From CADCTM01 sp049671305 (GTDB lineage: Bacteria; Cyanobacteriota; Cyanobacteriia; Cyanobacteriales; Coleofasciculaceae): a stretch of 64,000 nucleotides of DNA. The DNA lies in the NCBI GenBank assembly GCA_049671305.1, contig JBATUR010000020.1, positions 23,823 to 87,822 of the forward strand, given 5' to 3'. Of the stretch, positions 8,905 to 17,302 are shown in pieces. Numbering within the stretch: the first letter of the stretch is position 1; each line of letters opens with the position of its first letter. Made by a program: the position numbers and the translations under genes. The notes beneath the pieces are model-generated. The model was not told the origin of the DNA, made no database searches, and saw only the letters and a program-made list of their open reading frames with translations.

Positions 8905-9294
8905 ATGGAACGTATTCCCATACTTCAAATGGGCGAATATCTGATTGTAACCATTCAAGTAGATATGCACGATCGCCTTGCCATGACATTACAAGAAGAC
9001 TTAACCAACCGCATAGTGGAAGCCCAAGCACACGGCGTCTTAATCGACATTTCTGCCTTAGAAATCGTTGACTCTTTCATCGGGCGAATTTTGGCGAACA
9101 TTGCCAAAATGTCCCAAATCTTAGACGCTCAAACCGTTGTGGTGGGGATGCAACCCGCCGTCGCCATCACCCTAGTCGAGCTTGGGCTGTCCTTAACAGG
9201 CATTCAGACAGCCTTAAACGTTGAAAAAGGCATGGCACTGCTCAAGACATCCCTAGGAGCCGCTCCCAGCCAGAGCCTGGATGGTTATGTCTAG
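8905..9294 (+). CDS. rsbS: Stressosome scaffold protein RsbS
   Basis: A single STAS-domain protein of 129 residues. The order IPILQMGEYLIVTIQ, then LEIVDSFIGRIL, then GMQPAVAITLVELG closely follows Bacillus RsbS. Ser57 in IVDSF corresponds to Ser59 of Bacillus RsbS, whose phosphorylation by RsbT releases that kinase from the stressosome. Retention of the serine suggests the switch works. Its last 14 bases overlap the start of rsbT, which implies translational coupling and a fixed RsbS:RsbT ratio. Confidence 0.9.
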   Translation: MERIPILQMGEYLIVTIQVDMHDRLAMTLQEDLTNRIVEAQAHGVLIDISALEIVDSFIGRILANIAKMSQILDAQTVVVGMQPAVAITLVELGLSLTGIQTALNVEKGMALLKTSLGAAPSQSLDGYV

Positions 9295-9682
9295 GGCTGT
9301 TCTGGACATAACCTGCTCATCTGATATTATCCGGGTGCGGCAGGCAGTGCGACAGATGGCAGTAGAAATGAAATTTAGCTTGGTAGATCAAACTAAAATT
9401 GTCACCGCAGCAAGCGAACTTGCCCGTAATACTTTGGACTATGGAGGCGGTGGTACAGTGGAAATGGAAGTGCTGGAAACCTTTAACCGTAGAGGGTTGC
9501 GGCTAATTTTTGTCGATCAAGGACCAGGTATCCCTAATCTGGAATTGGCACTCAAAGATGGCTTCACGACGGGCGGTGGCTTGGGTATGGGCTTGGGTGG
9601 CACAAAGCGTTTGATGAATGAATTTGAAATTATTTCTCGTGTTGGAGAAGGCACTTGGGTGACAATTATTAAGTGGAAATAA
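9281..9682 (+). CDS. rsbT: RsbT serine/threonine kinase
   Basis: A 133-residue GHKL-fold ATPase with the N-box SELARNTLDY, the G1 box DQGPGIP, and the glycine-rich GGGLGMGLGGTKRLM lid. These are the RsbT signature features. RsbT phosphorylates STAS partners (RsbR and RsbS) and, when freed, activates a downstream effector; in Bacillus that is the phosphatase RsbU. No RsbU with an RsbT-binding N-terminus is visible here. Instead the next gene fuses an RsbT-like domain to a PP2C domain. The gene overlaps rsbS by 14 bases. A palindromic repeat at 9683-9716 immediately follows the stop. Confidence 0.92.
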   Translation: MVMSRAVLDITCSSDIIRVRQAVRQMAVEMKFSLVDQTKIVTAASELARNTLDYGGGGTVEMEVLETFNRRGLRLIFVDQGPGIPNLELALKDGFTTGGGLGMGLGGTKRLMNEFEIISRVGEGTWVTIIKWK

Positions 9683-9716
9683 AGATCCCTGACTTCTTTA
9701 AAGAAGTCGGGGATCT
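9683..9716. repeat. Palindromic repeat, family A copy 1
   Basis: A 34-base near-perfect palindrome with arms agatccctgacttcttt and its complement, one mismatch. Close relatives are at 54262-54295 and 59644-59676. It starts at the rsbT stop codon and could attenuate transcription between rsbT and the downstream genes. A second inverted pair (aaacacaga 9730-9738, tctgtgttt 9765-9773) lies just beyond and may belong to the same insertion. Confidence 0.8.
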
Positions 9717-9798
9717 ACAATTCAGAAATAAACACAGACAAAGAGGGATGCTTGTTACGGGTAATCTGTGTTTCTATCAAGAAATAATGGCTTTTTCC

Positions 9799-9804
9799 AG
9801 GAGG
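9799..9804 (+). promoter_or_regulatory. Strong ribosome binding site fixing a GTG start
   Basis: The sequence aggagg stands four bases before the GTG at 9809. It is a full Shine-Dalgarno match and supports the GTG as the start of the RsbT/PP2C fusion gene. Confidence 0.65.
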
Positions 9805-9808
9805 AAGA

Positions 9809-10810
9809 GTGAATGATGCTTTTGTTTTGTCCATTTCAGAGTCGAGTCAGGTTGGAGAAGCGCGACGCCTCGCACTGGGGCTTGCCAGTCGGTTAGGTTT
9901 TGACGAAACTGAACGGGGAAAAGTTGGTATTGTTGTTACAGAAGTCGCTAATAATTTGGTGCAGCACGCGGAAAATGGTAAATTATTGCTGCAAGTTGTG
10001 CAAAAAAATCAGCAATCTGGTATCGAAATTATAGGGCTAGATCAAAGTCCTGGTATGAACAATGTCGGCGAATGTTTGCGTGATGGATTTTCCACAAAAG
10101 GGACGCCTGGTAATGGTTTAGGGGCAATTCGTCGTTTGGCGACAGTATTTGAAATTCATTCGCAGCCTCAATTAGGTACTGTGGTTTTGGCTCAACTTTG
10201 GAAAAAGCCCAAGTCTAATTGTCCAGAAAAGTTGGAATTGAGTGCTATTTGTTTGCCAATTAAAGGTGAGGAGGTTTCTGGTGATGCTTGGGCAACAACT
10301 AAAAGTGGTGATGATTATTTAATTTTAGTTGCAGATGGTTTGGGTCATGGCGTAATGGCGGCAGAAGCGGCAGCGGTGGCGGTTAGGGTGTTTAAAGAAA
10401 AAGCAAACTGTAGTTTAACAGAAATAATTGAAGCGATGCATGGGGCGATGCGGCATACACGAGGGGCGGCATTAGCGATCGCTAAAATAGATCTAGAACA
10501 ACAAATCCTCCAGTTTGTGGGAGTTGGTAATATTACAGGTACAATTCAAGCAAATGCCACAACTACCCGCATGGTTTCTCATAACGGCACAGTCGGGCAC
10601 GAACTTCGCAAAATTCAGATATTTACTTACCCGTGGCATCAAGATGCAGTTTTAATTATGCACTCCGACGGCTTAGGAAGTCACTGGAATATTAATCGTT
10701 ATCCCGGTTTAGCGACACGGCATCCTAGTTTAATTGCCGGGGTTTTGTACCGAGATTTTAATCGTGGGCGGGATGATGTAACTGTTTTGGTTGCACGTGA
10801 GGACAACTAA
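9809..10810 (+). CDS. RsbT-like ATPase fused to PP2C (SpoIIE/RsbX-like) phosphatase
   Basis: A 333-residue two-domain protein. Residues 1-135 are an RsbT/RsbW-type GHKL ATPase (TEVANNLVQHA N-box, GLDQSPGM, GNGLGAIRRLA lid). Residues 145-333 are a SpoIIE-type PP2C phosphatase (GDAWATT, then LILVADGLGHGVMAAEAA, then a terminal GRDDVTVLVA), with metal-binding aspartates present. By position and composition it is the likely RsbX equivalent, removing phosphate from RsbR/RsbS, or the output phosphatase acting on another STAS protein. Pairing kinase-fold and phosphatase in one chain is known in stressosome-type loci with two-component output. GTG start with a full Shine-Dalgarno sequence; five bases before the next gene. 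Confidence 0.87.
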   Translation: MNDAFVLSISESSQVGEARRLALGLASRLGFDETERGKVGIVVTEVANNLVQHAENGKLLLQVVQKNQQSGIEIIGLDQSPGMNNVGECLRDGFSTKGTPGNGLGAIRRLATVFEIHSQPQLGTVVLAQLWKKPKSNCPEKLELSAICLPIKGEEVSGDAWATTKSGDDYLILVADGLGHGVMAAEAAAVAVRVFKEKANCSLTEIIEAMHGAMRHTRGAALAIAKIDLEQQILQFVGVGNITGTIQANATTTRMVSHNGTVGHELRKIQIFTYPWHQDAVLIMHSDGLGSHWNINRYPGLATRHPSLIAGVLYRDFNRGRDDVTVLVAREDN

Positions 10811-10815
10811 ATTTT

Positions 10816-13005
10816 ATGACCTTAATACTAACTCTCGAAATTCGCTTTGAGCAAGATGTGGTGATGACAAGAAGTCGCACACGTCAAATTGCCGAGTTGT
10901 TAGGTTTTGATACCCAAGATCAAACACGCATTGCTACTGCTGTATCTGAAATTTCACGGAATGCTTTTCAATATGCAGGCGGTGGCAAAGTTGTCTTTTC
11001 ATTGGAGGAAAATGGTCACAAAAATCAGCAATTTGCTTCTGTTATAAGTCCTTTGCCATCTCAATTTTTGCTAATTCAAATTCGCGATCAAGGAAGTGGT
11101 ATTACTAATTTACCAGTAATTCTTGAGGGACACTACACCTCAACAACAGGTATCGGTTTAGGCATTATTGGTGCTAGGCGCTTGATGGATTATTTTGAAA
11201 TTGAGTCAAACCGAGAAGGCACAGCAGTTTTGATGGGCAAAAACCTGCCGCAACGTGCGCTTGTAACAACTGGGCGTTTGGGAGAAATTGCTGATAAATT
11301 AGTGCGATCGCCATCTAACCCCTTTGAAGAAATACAATGGCAAAATCAAGAACTACTACGTGCCTTAGAAGCTTTGCGCCAACGGGAAGAGGATTTAATT
11401 CAACTCAATCAAGAACTCGAAGACACCAATCGTGGTGTAGTTTCGTTGTATGCTGAACTTGATGAAAAAGCCGATTCTCTTGCTAGGGCAAATGAACTAA
11501 AAACCCGCTTTCTTTCTAACATGAGTCATGAGTTTCGTACCCCCCTCAACTCGATTATCTCACTTTCTAGGATGCTCATGGATCGCAGCGATGGCGACTT
11601 AACATCTGAACAAGAAAAACAAGTTAATTTCATTAAAAAAGCTGCCCAATCACTTTCAGAATTAGTTAACGATCTTTTAGACTTAGCCAAAGTTGAAGCA
11701 GGCAAAATAGTAGTTCATCCTAATAGCTTTGAAGTGGCTGAATTATTTGGTACATTAAGAGGAATGTTGCGCCCTTTGTTGGCTCATAACTCCTCAATTG
11801 CCTTAGTTTTTGAAGAACCTCAAGACATCCCAACTCTCCACACCGACGAAGGAAAAGTTGCTCAGATTTTACGCAATTTTATCTCCAATGCCTTGAAATA
11901 TACAGAAGTTGGCGAGGTACGAGTTTCGGCAGAAGTAGTGGGAGACTCTGTAACTTTTGCTGTCGCTGATACCGGTATCGGCATTGCCCCAGAAGATCAA
12001 CAGCGGATTTTTGAAGAATATATTCAAATAGACTCACCCCTACAACGACAAAATAAAGGCACAGGTTTAGGCTTGCCTCTTTCCCAAAAGTTGGCAGAAC
12101 TTCTAGGGGGTAGGGTTTGGATAACTAGCACAGTGGGGGCTGGCTCGACCTTCTTTGGCTCCATTCCGATAGTTTACCCCGATTTAACCTCTGATGCTCC
12201 TGCCCCGGTCTTTTCGACCAAACCAGGGAAAAAGCCTGTACTAGTTGTAGAAGATAGCCCGGAAATTGTCTTGGTTTACCAGAAGTATTTAGAAGGCACA
12301 AATTATCAAATGATCGCGGTGCAAACCTTGGCAGCAGCAGAAAGATCACTGATGACGCTTCAGCCAGTATTGGTAATTTTAGATATCCTATTAGAACGAG
12401 AAAATACTTGGGGCTTTTTAGCCAAGCTCAAACAACAAGAAACAACCCAGGATTTACCAATTTTAGTAACGACGGTGATTGATAATCAACAAAAAGCCTT
12501 GAGTTTGGGCGCAAATGCCTTCCTCCTCAAGCCTATTGATAGATTCTTATTTTTAAATACTCTGAATAAACTAGTTAAGGGAGATAGGGTACAAACAATT
12601 TTGCTGGTGGATGATGACTCGGTGGCTCGATATTTATTTCAAGAACTTTTAGGCGACACCTCATTACAGATTATCGTTGCACTCGATGGAGAAGCTGGGC
12701 TAGATTTAGCTCAAACAGAACAACCATCTTGTATTGTGCTGGATCTGAATCTGCCTAAAATCATGGGTGTTGATGTTTTAAACCAGCTTAAAAGTAATCC
12801 AGTAACTGCTCAAATTCCTGTGATTATTAATTCCTCCCAAGTTTTAAAAGAAGAGGAATATCAAGAACTCTCTAAACTTACTGTAGCGATTCTAAACAAA
12901 GAGCGACCCAAGCAGGATGTAGCGCATTATTTGCTGCAAGAAGCTTTACTAAAAGCTGGGTTGGTATTGGAGACATTAGCACAAAGGACACAAGACCATG
13001 ATTGA
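10816..13005 (+). CDS. Hybrid histidine kinase with RsbT-like N-terminus and two receivers
   Basis: A 729-residue protein. Residues 1-145 are a third RsbT-like GHKL domain (TAVSEISRNAFQYA, DQGSGI, TTGIGLGIIGARRLM). Residues 175-230 are coiled coil. Residues 230-300 are HisKA with His238 in NMSHEFRTP. Residues 345-460 are the catalytic HATPase. Residues 474-590 are receiver 1 (VVEDSP, phospho-acceptor Asp in VILDIL). Residues 593-715 are receiver 2 (LLVDDDS, acceptor in VLDLNLP). The N-terminal ATPase suggests it reads stressosome state by interaction with RsbS or RsbR and passes it to a phosphorelay. No DNA-binding domain. Its end overlaps the next kinase by 8 bases. Confidence 0.88.
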   Translation: MTLILTLEIRFEQDVVMTRSRTRQIAELLGFDTQDQTRIATAVSEISRNAFQYAGGGKVVFSLEENGHKNQQFASVISPLPSQFLLIQIRDQGSGITNLPVILEGHYTSTTGIGLGIIGARRLMDYFEIESNREGTAVLMGKNLPQRALVTTGRLGEIADKLVRSPSNPFEEIQWQNQELLRALEALRQREEDLIQLNQELEDTNRGVVSLYAELDEKADSLARANELKTRFLSNMSHEFRTPLNSIISLSRMLMDRSDGDLTSEQEKQVNFIKKAAQSLSELVNDLLDLAKVEAGKIVVHPNSFEVAELFGTLRGMLRPLLAHNSSIALVFEEPQDIPTLHTDEGKVAQILRNFISNALKYTEVGEVRVSAEVVGDSVTFAVADTGIGIAPEDQQRIFEEYIQIDSPLQRQNKGTGLGLPLSQKLAELLGGRVWITSTVGAGSTFFGSIPIVYPDLTSDAPAPVFSTKPGKKPVLVVEDSPEIVLVYQKYLEGTNYQMIAVQTLAAAERSLMTLQPVLVILDILLERENTWGFLAKLKQQETTQDLPILVTTVIDNQQKALSLGANAFLLKPIDRFLFLNTLNKLVKGDRVQTILLVDDDSVARYLFQELLGDTSLQIIVALDGEAGLDLAQTEQPSCIVLDLNLPKIMGVDVLNQLKSNPVTAQIPVIINSSQVLKEEEYQELSKLTVAILNKERPKQDVAHYLLQEALLKAGLVLETLAQRTQDHD

Positions 13006-15442
13006 ATCGCCACCTATTAAAATTCTGCACGTAGATGATAACGAAACCAATCGTTATGTCGTGGGGCGAATGTTGCAAAAAGCTGGCTATGGGGTGCAGG
13101 AGGCGGCGACGGGAACCGAAGCACTAGAAATGGCGATTTCTTGGCGTCCTGATTTGATTATCTTAGATGTGCAACTGCCTGATATCAATGGTTTTGAAGT
13201 CTGCGGACGACTGAAAGCTAACCCGGTTACGGCGGGTATTCCGGTATTGCACCTATCGGCAACTTTTGTGGAAGGCAAGGATAAGGCAGAAGGTTTGGAT
13301 AGTGGGGCGGATGGTTATTTGGCGCAACCAGTGGAAGCAATTGAGTTAATTGCCACAGTTAAGGCGCTGTTGCGTATCCGTAAGGCGGAAGAGTTGGCAC
13401 TGGCACAGGCACAAGAGTGGCAAACGACTTTTGATGCTATGAATGATGGGGTGTTTTTGCTGAACTCGCAAGGTAGGGTGTTGCGCTGTAATTGGGCAAT
13501 GAGTCAGTTTTTGCAAAAGCCGCAAGTTGAGATTATTGGTTACCCTCATCAAGAGTTGATGCAGTCGGTTTTGGGTATGACTGAGGTGACGGCGTTTTTT
13601 CGGACTCAGGAAACGCAGCGGCGAGAAAAGTTGGAAATTCAGATGTCAGGGCAGTGGTATGCAGTGACAGTAGACCCGATGTTTAATCAACAAGGGGCTT
13701 TTAATGGTGCGGTTTATCGGGTGGTGGATATTACAGACCGCAGACGGGCAGAGGAGTCTGTGCGTTTTTTGAGCGAGGCGAGTGCGGTTTTGTCGGCTTC
13801 TTTGGATTACAAAATAACGCTGGATAATTTGGCTCAAATAACGGTGCCAATTTTGGGAGATTTTTGTATTTTTGATGTAATTGGTGCTGATGAGCAAATT
13901 CAACGGGTAGCTTGGCGGCATCATGATCCGGCAAAGCAGGCATGGTTTGAGCAGGTACAGCATCATATTCCTGCAAGTTCCGCAAAAAATCATCCGGCGA
14001 TTAAGGCGCTGCTTTTGGGTGAGAGTTGTTTTGTTGCTGAGGTTACGGAACAATGGTTGCAAGAGATGGCTTTTAGTGAGCAGTATTTGCAGTTTGTCAA
14101 GGACGTTGAGCTGCAGTCGTTGCTATTGGTGCCGCTGGTTGCCCACAATCAAATTTTCGGGGCGTTAACGTTAGGTTTGACGACAAGTTCAGGGCGTCAT
14201 TATAGTTTGGCAGATTTGTCGTTGGCTGAGGATTTGGCGCGTCGTGCGGGTTTGGCGCTGGCGAATGCGCGACTTTATCGGGAGTCTCAGGAAACGAATC
14301 GTATGAAGGATGAGTTTTTGGCGACGCTTTCTCATGAGTTGCGATCGCCTCTTAATTCTATGTTGGGTTGGGCAAAGTTGCTCAATACTCGTAGTTTTGA
14401 TGCGGCGACGACGAAACGGGCTATGGAAGTTATTGAGCGCAATGCTAGGACTCAGGCGCAGTTGGTTGAGGATTTGTTGGATGTTTCGCGGATTATTCAG
14501 GGCAAGTTTCGCCTAGAGGTGCGTCCGGTTCAGTTGCTAGATGTGGTTGAGTCGGCGCTGGAAACGGTGCGCCCGGCGGCGGAGGCGAAGGAGATTCGCT
14601 TAATTCCGGTGCTTGATCCTGGGGTGAGTGCGATCGCTGGGGACTCGACTCGTTTGCAGCAGGTGTTTTGGAATTTGCTTTCTAATGCGATTAAGTTTAC
14701 GCCAAAGGGTGGGCAGGTTCAGGTAGGGCTGCAAGAGGTTGAGGGTTATTTGGAAATTGCGATCGCAGATACGGGGCAGGGTATTAGTCCGGAGTTTGTA
14801 CCTTATGTGTTTGAGCGGTTTCGGCAGGGAGATAGTTCGATTACGCGCTCTTTTAGTGGCTTGGGTTTGGGTTTAGCGATCGTGCGTCATTTGGTGGAGT
14901 TACATGGAGGCACAGTTCAGGCACAAAGTCAAGGGGAAGATTTGGGGTCAACTTTTACGGTGAAGCTGCCGATGTTGCCTGTGCGAGTTGAGGCGGATCT
15001 ACAGCAGCCAGTTTTGCCAATTATTGAGTCTTCTCTAACTTTTCCTAACCTGCCTTCTCTTAAGGGTATCCGGGTTTTGGTGGTGGATGATGAACTTGAT
15101 TCACGAGAATTTACAGAGATGGTTTTGGAAGAGTGCGGCGCGGTTGTTGTGGCGGCGGCGTCAGTGAGTGAAGCGCTTGCGGCGTTTGCCGAGTCTAGTT
15201 TTGAGGTTTTGGTTAGTGATATTGGGATGCCGGAAGAAGACGGATATAGTTTGATTGCTAAGATTCGGGGCATGAAACAAGGTGGCAAGATTCCGGCGGT
15301 GGCGCTGACGGCTTATGCACGAATTGAGGATAAAAGCAAGGCAATTGCGGCGGGGTTTGAGATGCATTTATCTAAACCTGTTGAGCCGGCTGAGTTGGCG
15401 ACGGTTGTGGCGAGTTTGGCGAGTCGCGTTAGGCAGGTTTAG
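12998..15442 (+). CDS. Hybrid histidine kinase REC-PAS-GAF-HisKA-HATPase-REC
   Basis: An 814-residue protein. Receiver 1 (1-125) has ILHVDDNETNRY and an acceptor Asp in IILDVQLPD. A PAS domain spans roughly 140-255 and a GAF domain 260-425. HisKA carries the phosphorylated His in ATLSHELRSPLNS, followed by HATPase (VFWNLLSNAIKFT, then GLGLAIVRHL). A C-terminal receiver (VLVVDDELDS, acceptor in VSDIGMPEEDG) ends the chain. It probably receives phosphate from the preceding kinase, whose gene it overlaps by 8 bases. The final output is not encoded here: no DNA-binding or cyclase domain is present. Base composition is visibly richer in G+C and GTG/TTG words than the preceding gene, suggesting a different history. 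Confidence 0.9.
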   Translation: MIESPPIKILHVDDNETNRYVVGRMLQKAGYGVQEAATGTEALEMAISWRPDLIILDVQLPDINGFEVCGRLKANPVTAGIPVLHLSATFVEGKDKAEGLDSGADGYLAQPVEAIELIATVKALLRIRKAEELALAQAQEWQTTFDAMNDGVFLLNSQGRVLRCNWAMSQFLQKPQVEIIGYPHQELMQSVLGMTEVTAFFRTQETQRREKLEIQMSGQWYAVTVDPMFNQQGAFNGAVYRVVDITDRRRAEESVRFLSEASAVLSASLDYKITLDNLAQITVPILGDFCIFDVIGADEQIQRVAWRHHDPAKQAWFEQVQHHIPASSAKNHPAIKALLLGESCFVAEVTEQWLQEMAFSEQYLQFVKDVELQSLLLVPLVAHNQIFGALTLGLTTSSGRHYSLADLSLAEDLARRAGLALANARLYRESQETNRMKDEFLATLSHELRSPLNSMLGWAKLLNTRSFDAATTKRAMEVIERNARTQAQLVEDLLDVSRIIQGKFRLEVRPVQLLDVVESALETVRPAAEAKEIRLIPVLDPGVSAIAGDSTRLQQVFWNLLSNAIKFTPKGGQVQVGLQEVEGYLEIAIADTGQGISPEFVPYVFERFRQGDSSITRSFSGLGLGLAIVRHLVELHGGTVQAQSQGEDLGSTFTVKLPMLPVRVEADLQQPVLPIIESSLTFPNLPSLKGIRVLVVDDELDSREFTEMVLEECGAVVVAAASVSEALAAFAESSFEVLVSDIGMPEEDGYSLIAKIRGMKQGGKIPAVALTAYARIEDKSKAIAAGFEMHLSKPVEPAELATVVASLASRVRQV

Positions 15443-16038
15443 GGTAACAAACTTTGTACAGTTAAGCTACCAATTTCATATCCTTCAATGATCACCAAGA
15501 CTTGATCTAATAAGTTGTAATCTTGTCGATTCTGATAGGTTGGTGCAGTCCCTAAGTTGAAGGGTTTTGTGTAGACTTCTAGTTTTTGTTCAGGCAGGTT
15601 GACAATCCAATAAACTGGAATATTGGCACGAGCATAAAGGCGTTTTTTGGAGGTTCGATCTCGTTCTAGGGTAGAGTCTGAAATTTCCACAACCAAGGCT
15701 AAATCTTGGGAACCTGGATGGCGATCAAGATAATCACGAGTGTTGCCTCGAACAATCACCACATCTGGCTCTGGCTCACTATCTTCTAAAGTAATCGGTT
15801 CTTGAGCATCGACATACCATCCCGAAGGCACAATTGCTTCCAAGGCATTTCGAGTTAGTTTGGTGGCGGCGCGGTGTGGTGGATTCTTCGGCATTTTATG
15901 AATGAGCCACCCTTCGAGCAATTCTACAGGATCATCGTCGGTGAGGATGCCCAAGTCAATCATCTGGTGGTACTGAGCAACGCTGAAGCGCCAAATTGGC
16001 TCGGTAGGTACAATCAGGGGTTGAGTGGAGACAGACAT
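15439..16038 (-). CDS. Uma2-family (DUF820) putative endonuclease
   Basis: A 199-residue member of the large cyanobacterial Uma2 family with a PD-(D/E)XK nuclease-like fold. The characteristic features are YHQMIDLGIL, then DDPVELLEGWL and KNPPHRAA. The Asp of EPDVVIVRG, the Glu of LALVVEISDSTLERDR and the Lys pair after it form the presumed active site. Function is unproven and the genes are highly multicopy. The stop overlaps the stop of the convergent histidine kinase by 4 bases. Confidence 0.86.
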   Translation of the reverse strand: MSVSTQPLIVPTEPIWRFSVAQYHQMIDLGILTDDDPVELLEGWLIHKMPKNPPHRAATKLTRNALEAIVPSGWYVDAQEPITLEDSEPEPDVVIVRGNTRDYLDRHPGSQDLALVVEISDSTLERDRTSKKRLYARANIPVYWIVNLPEQKLEVYTKPFNLGTAPTYQNRQDYNLLDQVLVIIEGYEIGSLTVQSLLP

Positions 16039-16139
16039 GGTGGTATTTGCCTGTTAATGATTGCCTTATATGGTAGCACTTGGGTTTGAGAATTTGATAG
16101 GGTTAATCTATGGCTTTCATAATTGTTAAAGAGATTTAC

Positions 16140-16144
16140 AGGAG
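16140..16144 (+). promoter_or_regulatory. Ribosome binding site deciding the start of the ACP-like gene
   Basis: The sequence aggag ends 8 bases before the GTG at 16153. It favours that GTG over a TTG 30 bases upstream at 16123, which has no such site. Confidence 0.6.
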
Positions 16145-16152
16145 TTCAAAAA

Positions 16153-16812
16153 GTGAGTGAATTAGATAAAAGTTATGAATTAAAAGTGCTGAAGATGGTA
16201 GCTAATAAATACCTAGACGAAACCATATCAGCTACGGAGGCAAGTATTGAAGCACTTGAGGCTAATTGTGACCAGGTTGTGTGGGAGTTAGCAACGAGAA
16301 TTTATAGCCAGAGTGGACATAAAGTTGAATTATACATACTAAGAGATGTATTTAATTCTCGAATTGAAGTTGTGAAATCTCAGATAGCTACTGAAAAGGA
16401 ACGTGTTGCTGAAGAAGCTCGGCGTATTGCTGAAGAAAAAGCTGCCGAAGAAGCCTCTTTGTCTGACGAAATAACTAGCATAATGGAAGAACTGAAAATA
16501 GAGGCGAGCCAAGCTAAGATCTTTGTGAAACTTCGGCAAATAGTCAGTGAGCAATTAGAGGTAGAGGAAAGTGAAGTAACTTTGGATAGTGACATCTCAA
16601 ATGATTTGGGAGCTGATGAGTTTGATACTGTTGAGCTAGCAGCGGCGATAGAAGAGGAATTCGACATTGAAATACCAAATGAATTGTTGGGGTCGATTTA
16701 TACAAAGCCTCCATCATATTTCAGTACTCCCATAGATGATTCACATATAGTTGCCGTAGCTTGTACCGTCAGGGAACTCTTAATCTATATTCATAAGAAA
16801 GTTTCACTTTAA
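16153..16812 (+). CDS. Coiled-coil protein with serine-less acyl-carrier-protein-like domain
   Basis: A 219-residue protein from the GTG start (229 from TTG at 16123). The N-terminal part is helical. A coiled coil rich in Ala, Glu and Arg follows (KERVAEEARRIAEEKAAEEA). The last 90 residues resemble an acyl carrier protein: TLDSDISNDLGADEFDTVEL, then EEEFDIEIPNEL, the hallmark of ACP helix II. However, the phosphopantetheine Ser of the D-S-L motif is Glu here (codon 16618-16620), so it cannot carry a 4'-phosphopantetheine arm at the usual site. A role as a structural or decoy ACP, or an interaction domain, is inference. It precedes the HicBA locus in accessory DNA. Confidence 0.75.
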   Translation: MSELDKSYELKVLKMVANKYLDETISATEASIEALEANCDQVVWELATRIYSQSGHKVELYILRDVFNSRIEVVKSQIATEKERVAEEARRIAEEKAAEEASLSDEITSIMEELKIEASQAKIFVKLRQIVSEQLEVEESEVTLDSDISNDLGADEFDTVELAAAIEEEFDIEIPNELLGSIYTKPPSYFSTPIDDSHIVAVACTVRELLIYIHKKVSL

Positions 16813-16814
16813 AT

Positions 16815-17020
16815 GGCATAATTAAAATTGCCAAAACATTACTCGCTTTATTGATAAAATAATCTCACTTATCAATCCAGATGGTTTTATCAGTCAACTT
16901 AAGAAACTTCTAATCTGTTCCCGTAGTTACCGATCCATAAATACTTTCAATTTCCTCTCCATTCCGTTGATTAAATAATTGGGCTGCAACCATTTCATCT
17001 TTGTAGCTTGGTTTGCAGGC
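16815..17020 (-). pseudogene. Decayed gene remnant, copy 1 (cyanobacterial nuclease-like family)
   Basis: Read on the minus strand, this gives a conserved-looking protein segment: YKDEMVAAQLFNQRNGEEI, then IYGSVTTGTD, stop, KFLKLTDKTIWIDK, stop, DYFINKASN. Stops are TAG at 16910-16912, where a Trp (TGG) would fit, and TGA at 16865-16867. Upstream the frame is closed by TAA, so the N-terminal half is lost. I recall similar segments in hypothetical cyanobacterial proteins of restriction-nuclease type, but that assignment is from memory. A shorter second remnant lies beyond hicA at 17516-17590. Confidence 0.6.
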
Positions 17021-17098
17021 TTACTTTATATACCGCGCCTCTTCATCTATCACATTAATAGCTATTACCATATTCTCAACAACTAGCTCAATCTATAT

Positions 17099-17302
17099 AT
17101 GAAAATCAAAGCAATCATTCATCCAGCAGAAGAAGGTGGCTATTGGGCAGAAGTTCCTGCATTTCCCGGTTGTATTACTGAAGGAGATACGATGGAGGAA
17201 GTGATAGCTAATTTAAAGGACGCTATTGAAGGTTGGCTGGATGTTGCCAACAGTCGTAATGCAATTGAATCAACAGCTCAAATTGTCGAAATTGCTGTAT
17301 GA
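17099..17302 (+). CDS. hicB: HicB antitoxin
   Basis: A 67-residue HicB with the partially degraded RNase H-like fold: MKIKAIIHPAEEGGYWAEVP, FPGCITEGDT, EEVIANLKDAIEGWL. This is the short type, without a recognisable C-terminal DNA-binding domain. It binds and inhibits the HicA mRNA interferase encoded next. The order antitoxin-toxin with a 4-base overlap implies coupled translation. The pair sits between two remnants of one decayed gene. Confidence 0.93.
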   Translation: MKIKAIIHPAEEGGYWAEVPAFPGCITEGDTMEEVIANLKDAIEGWLDVANSRNAIESTAQIVEIAV

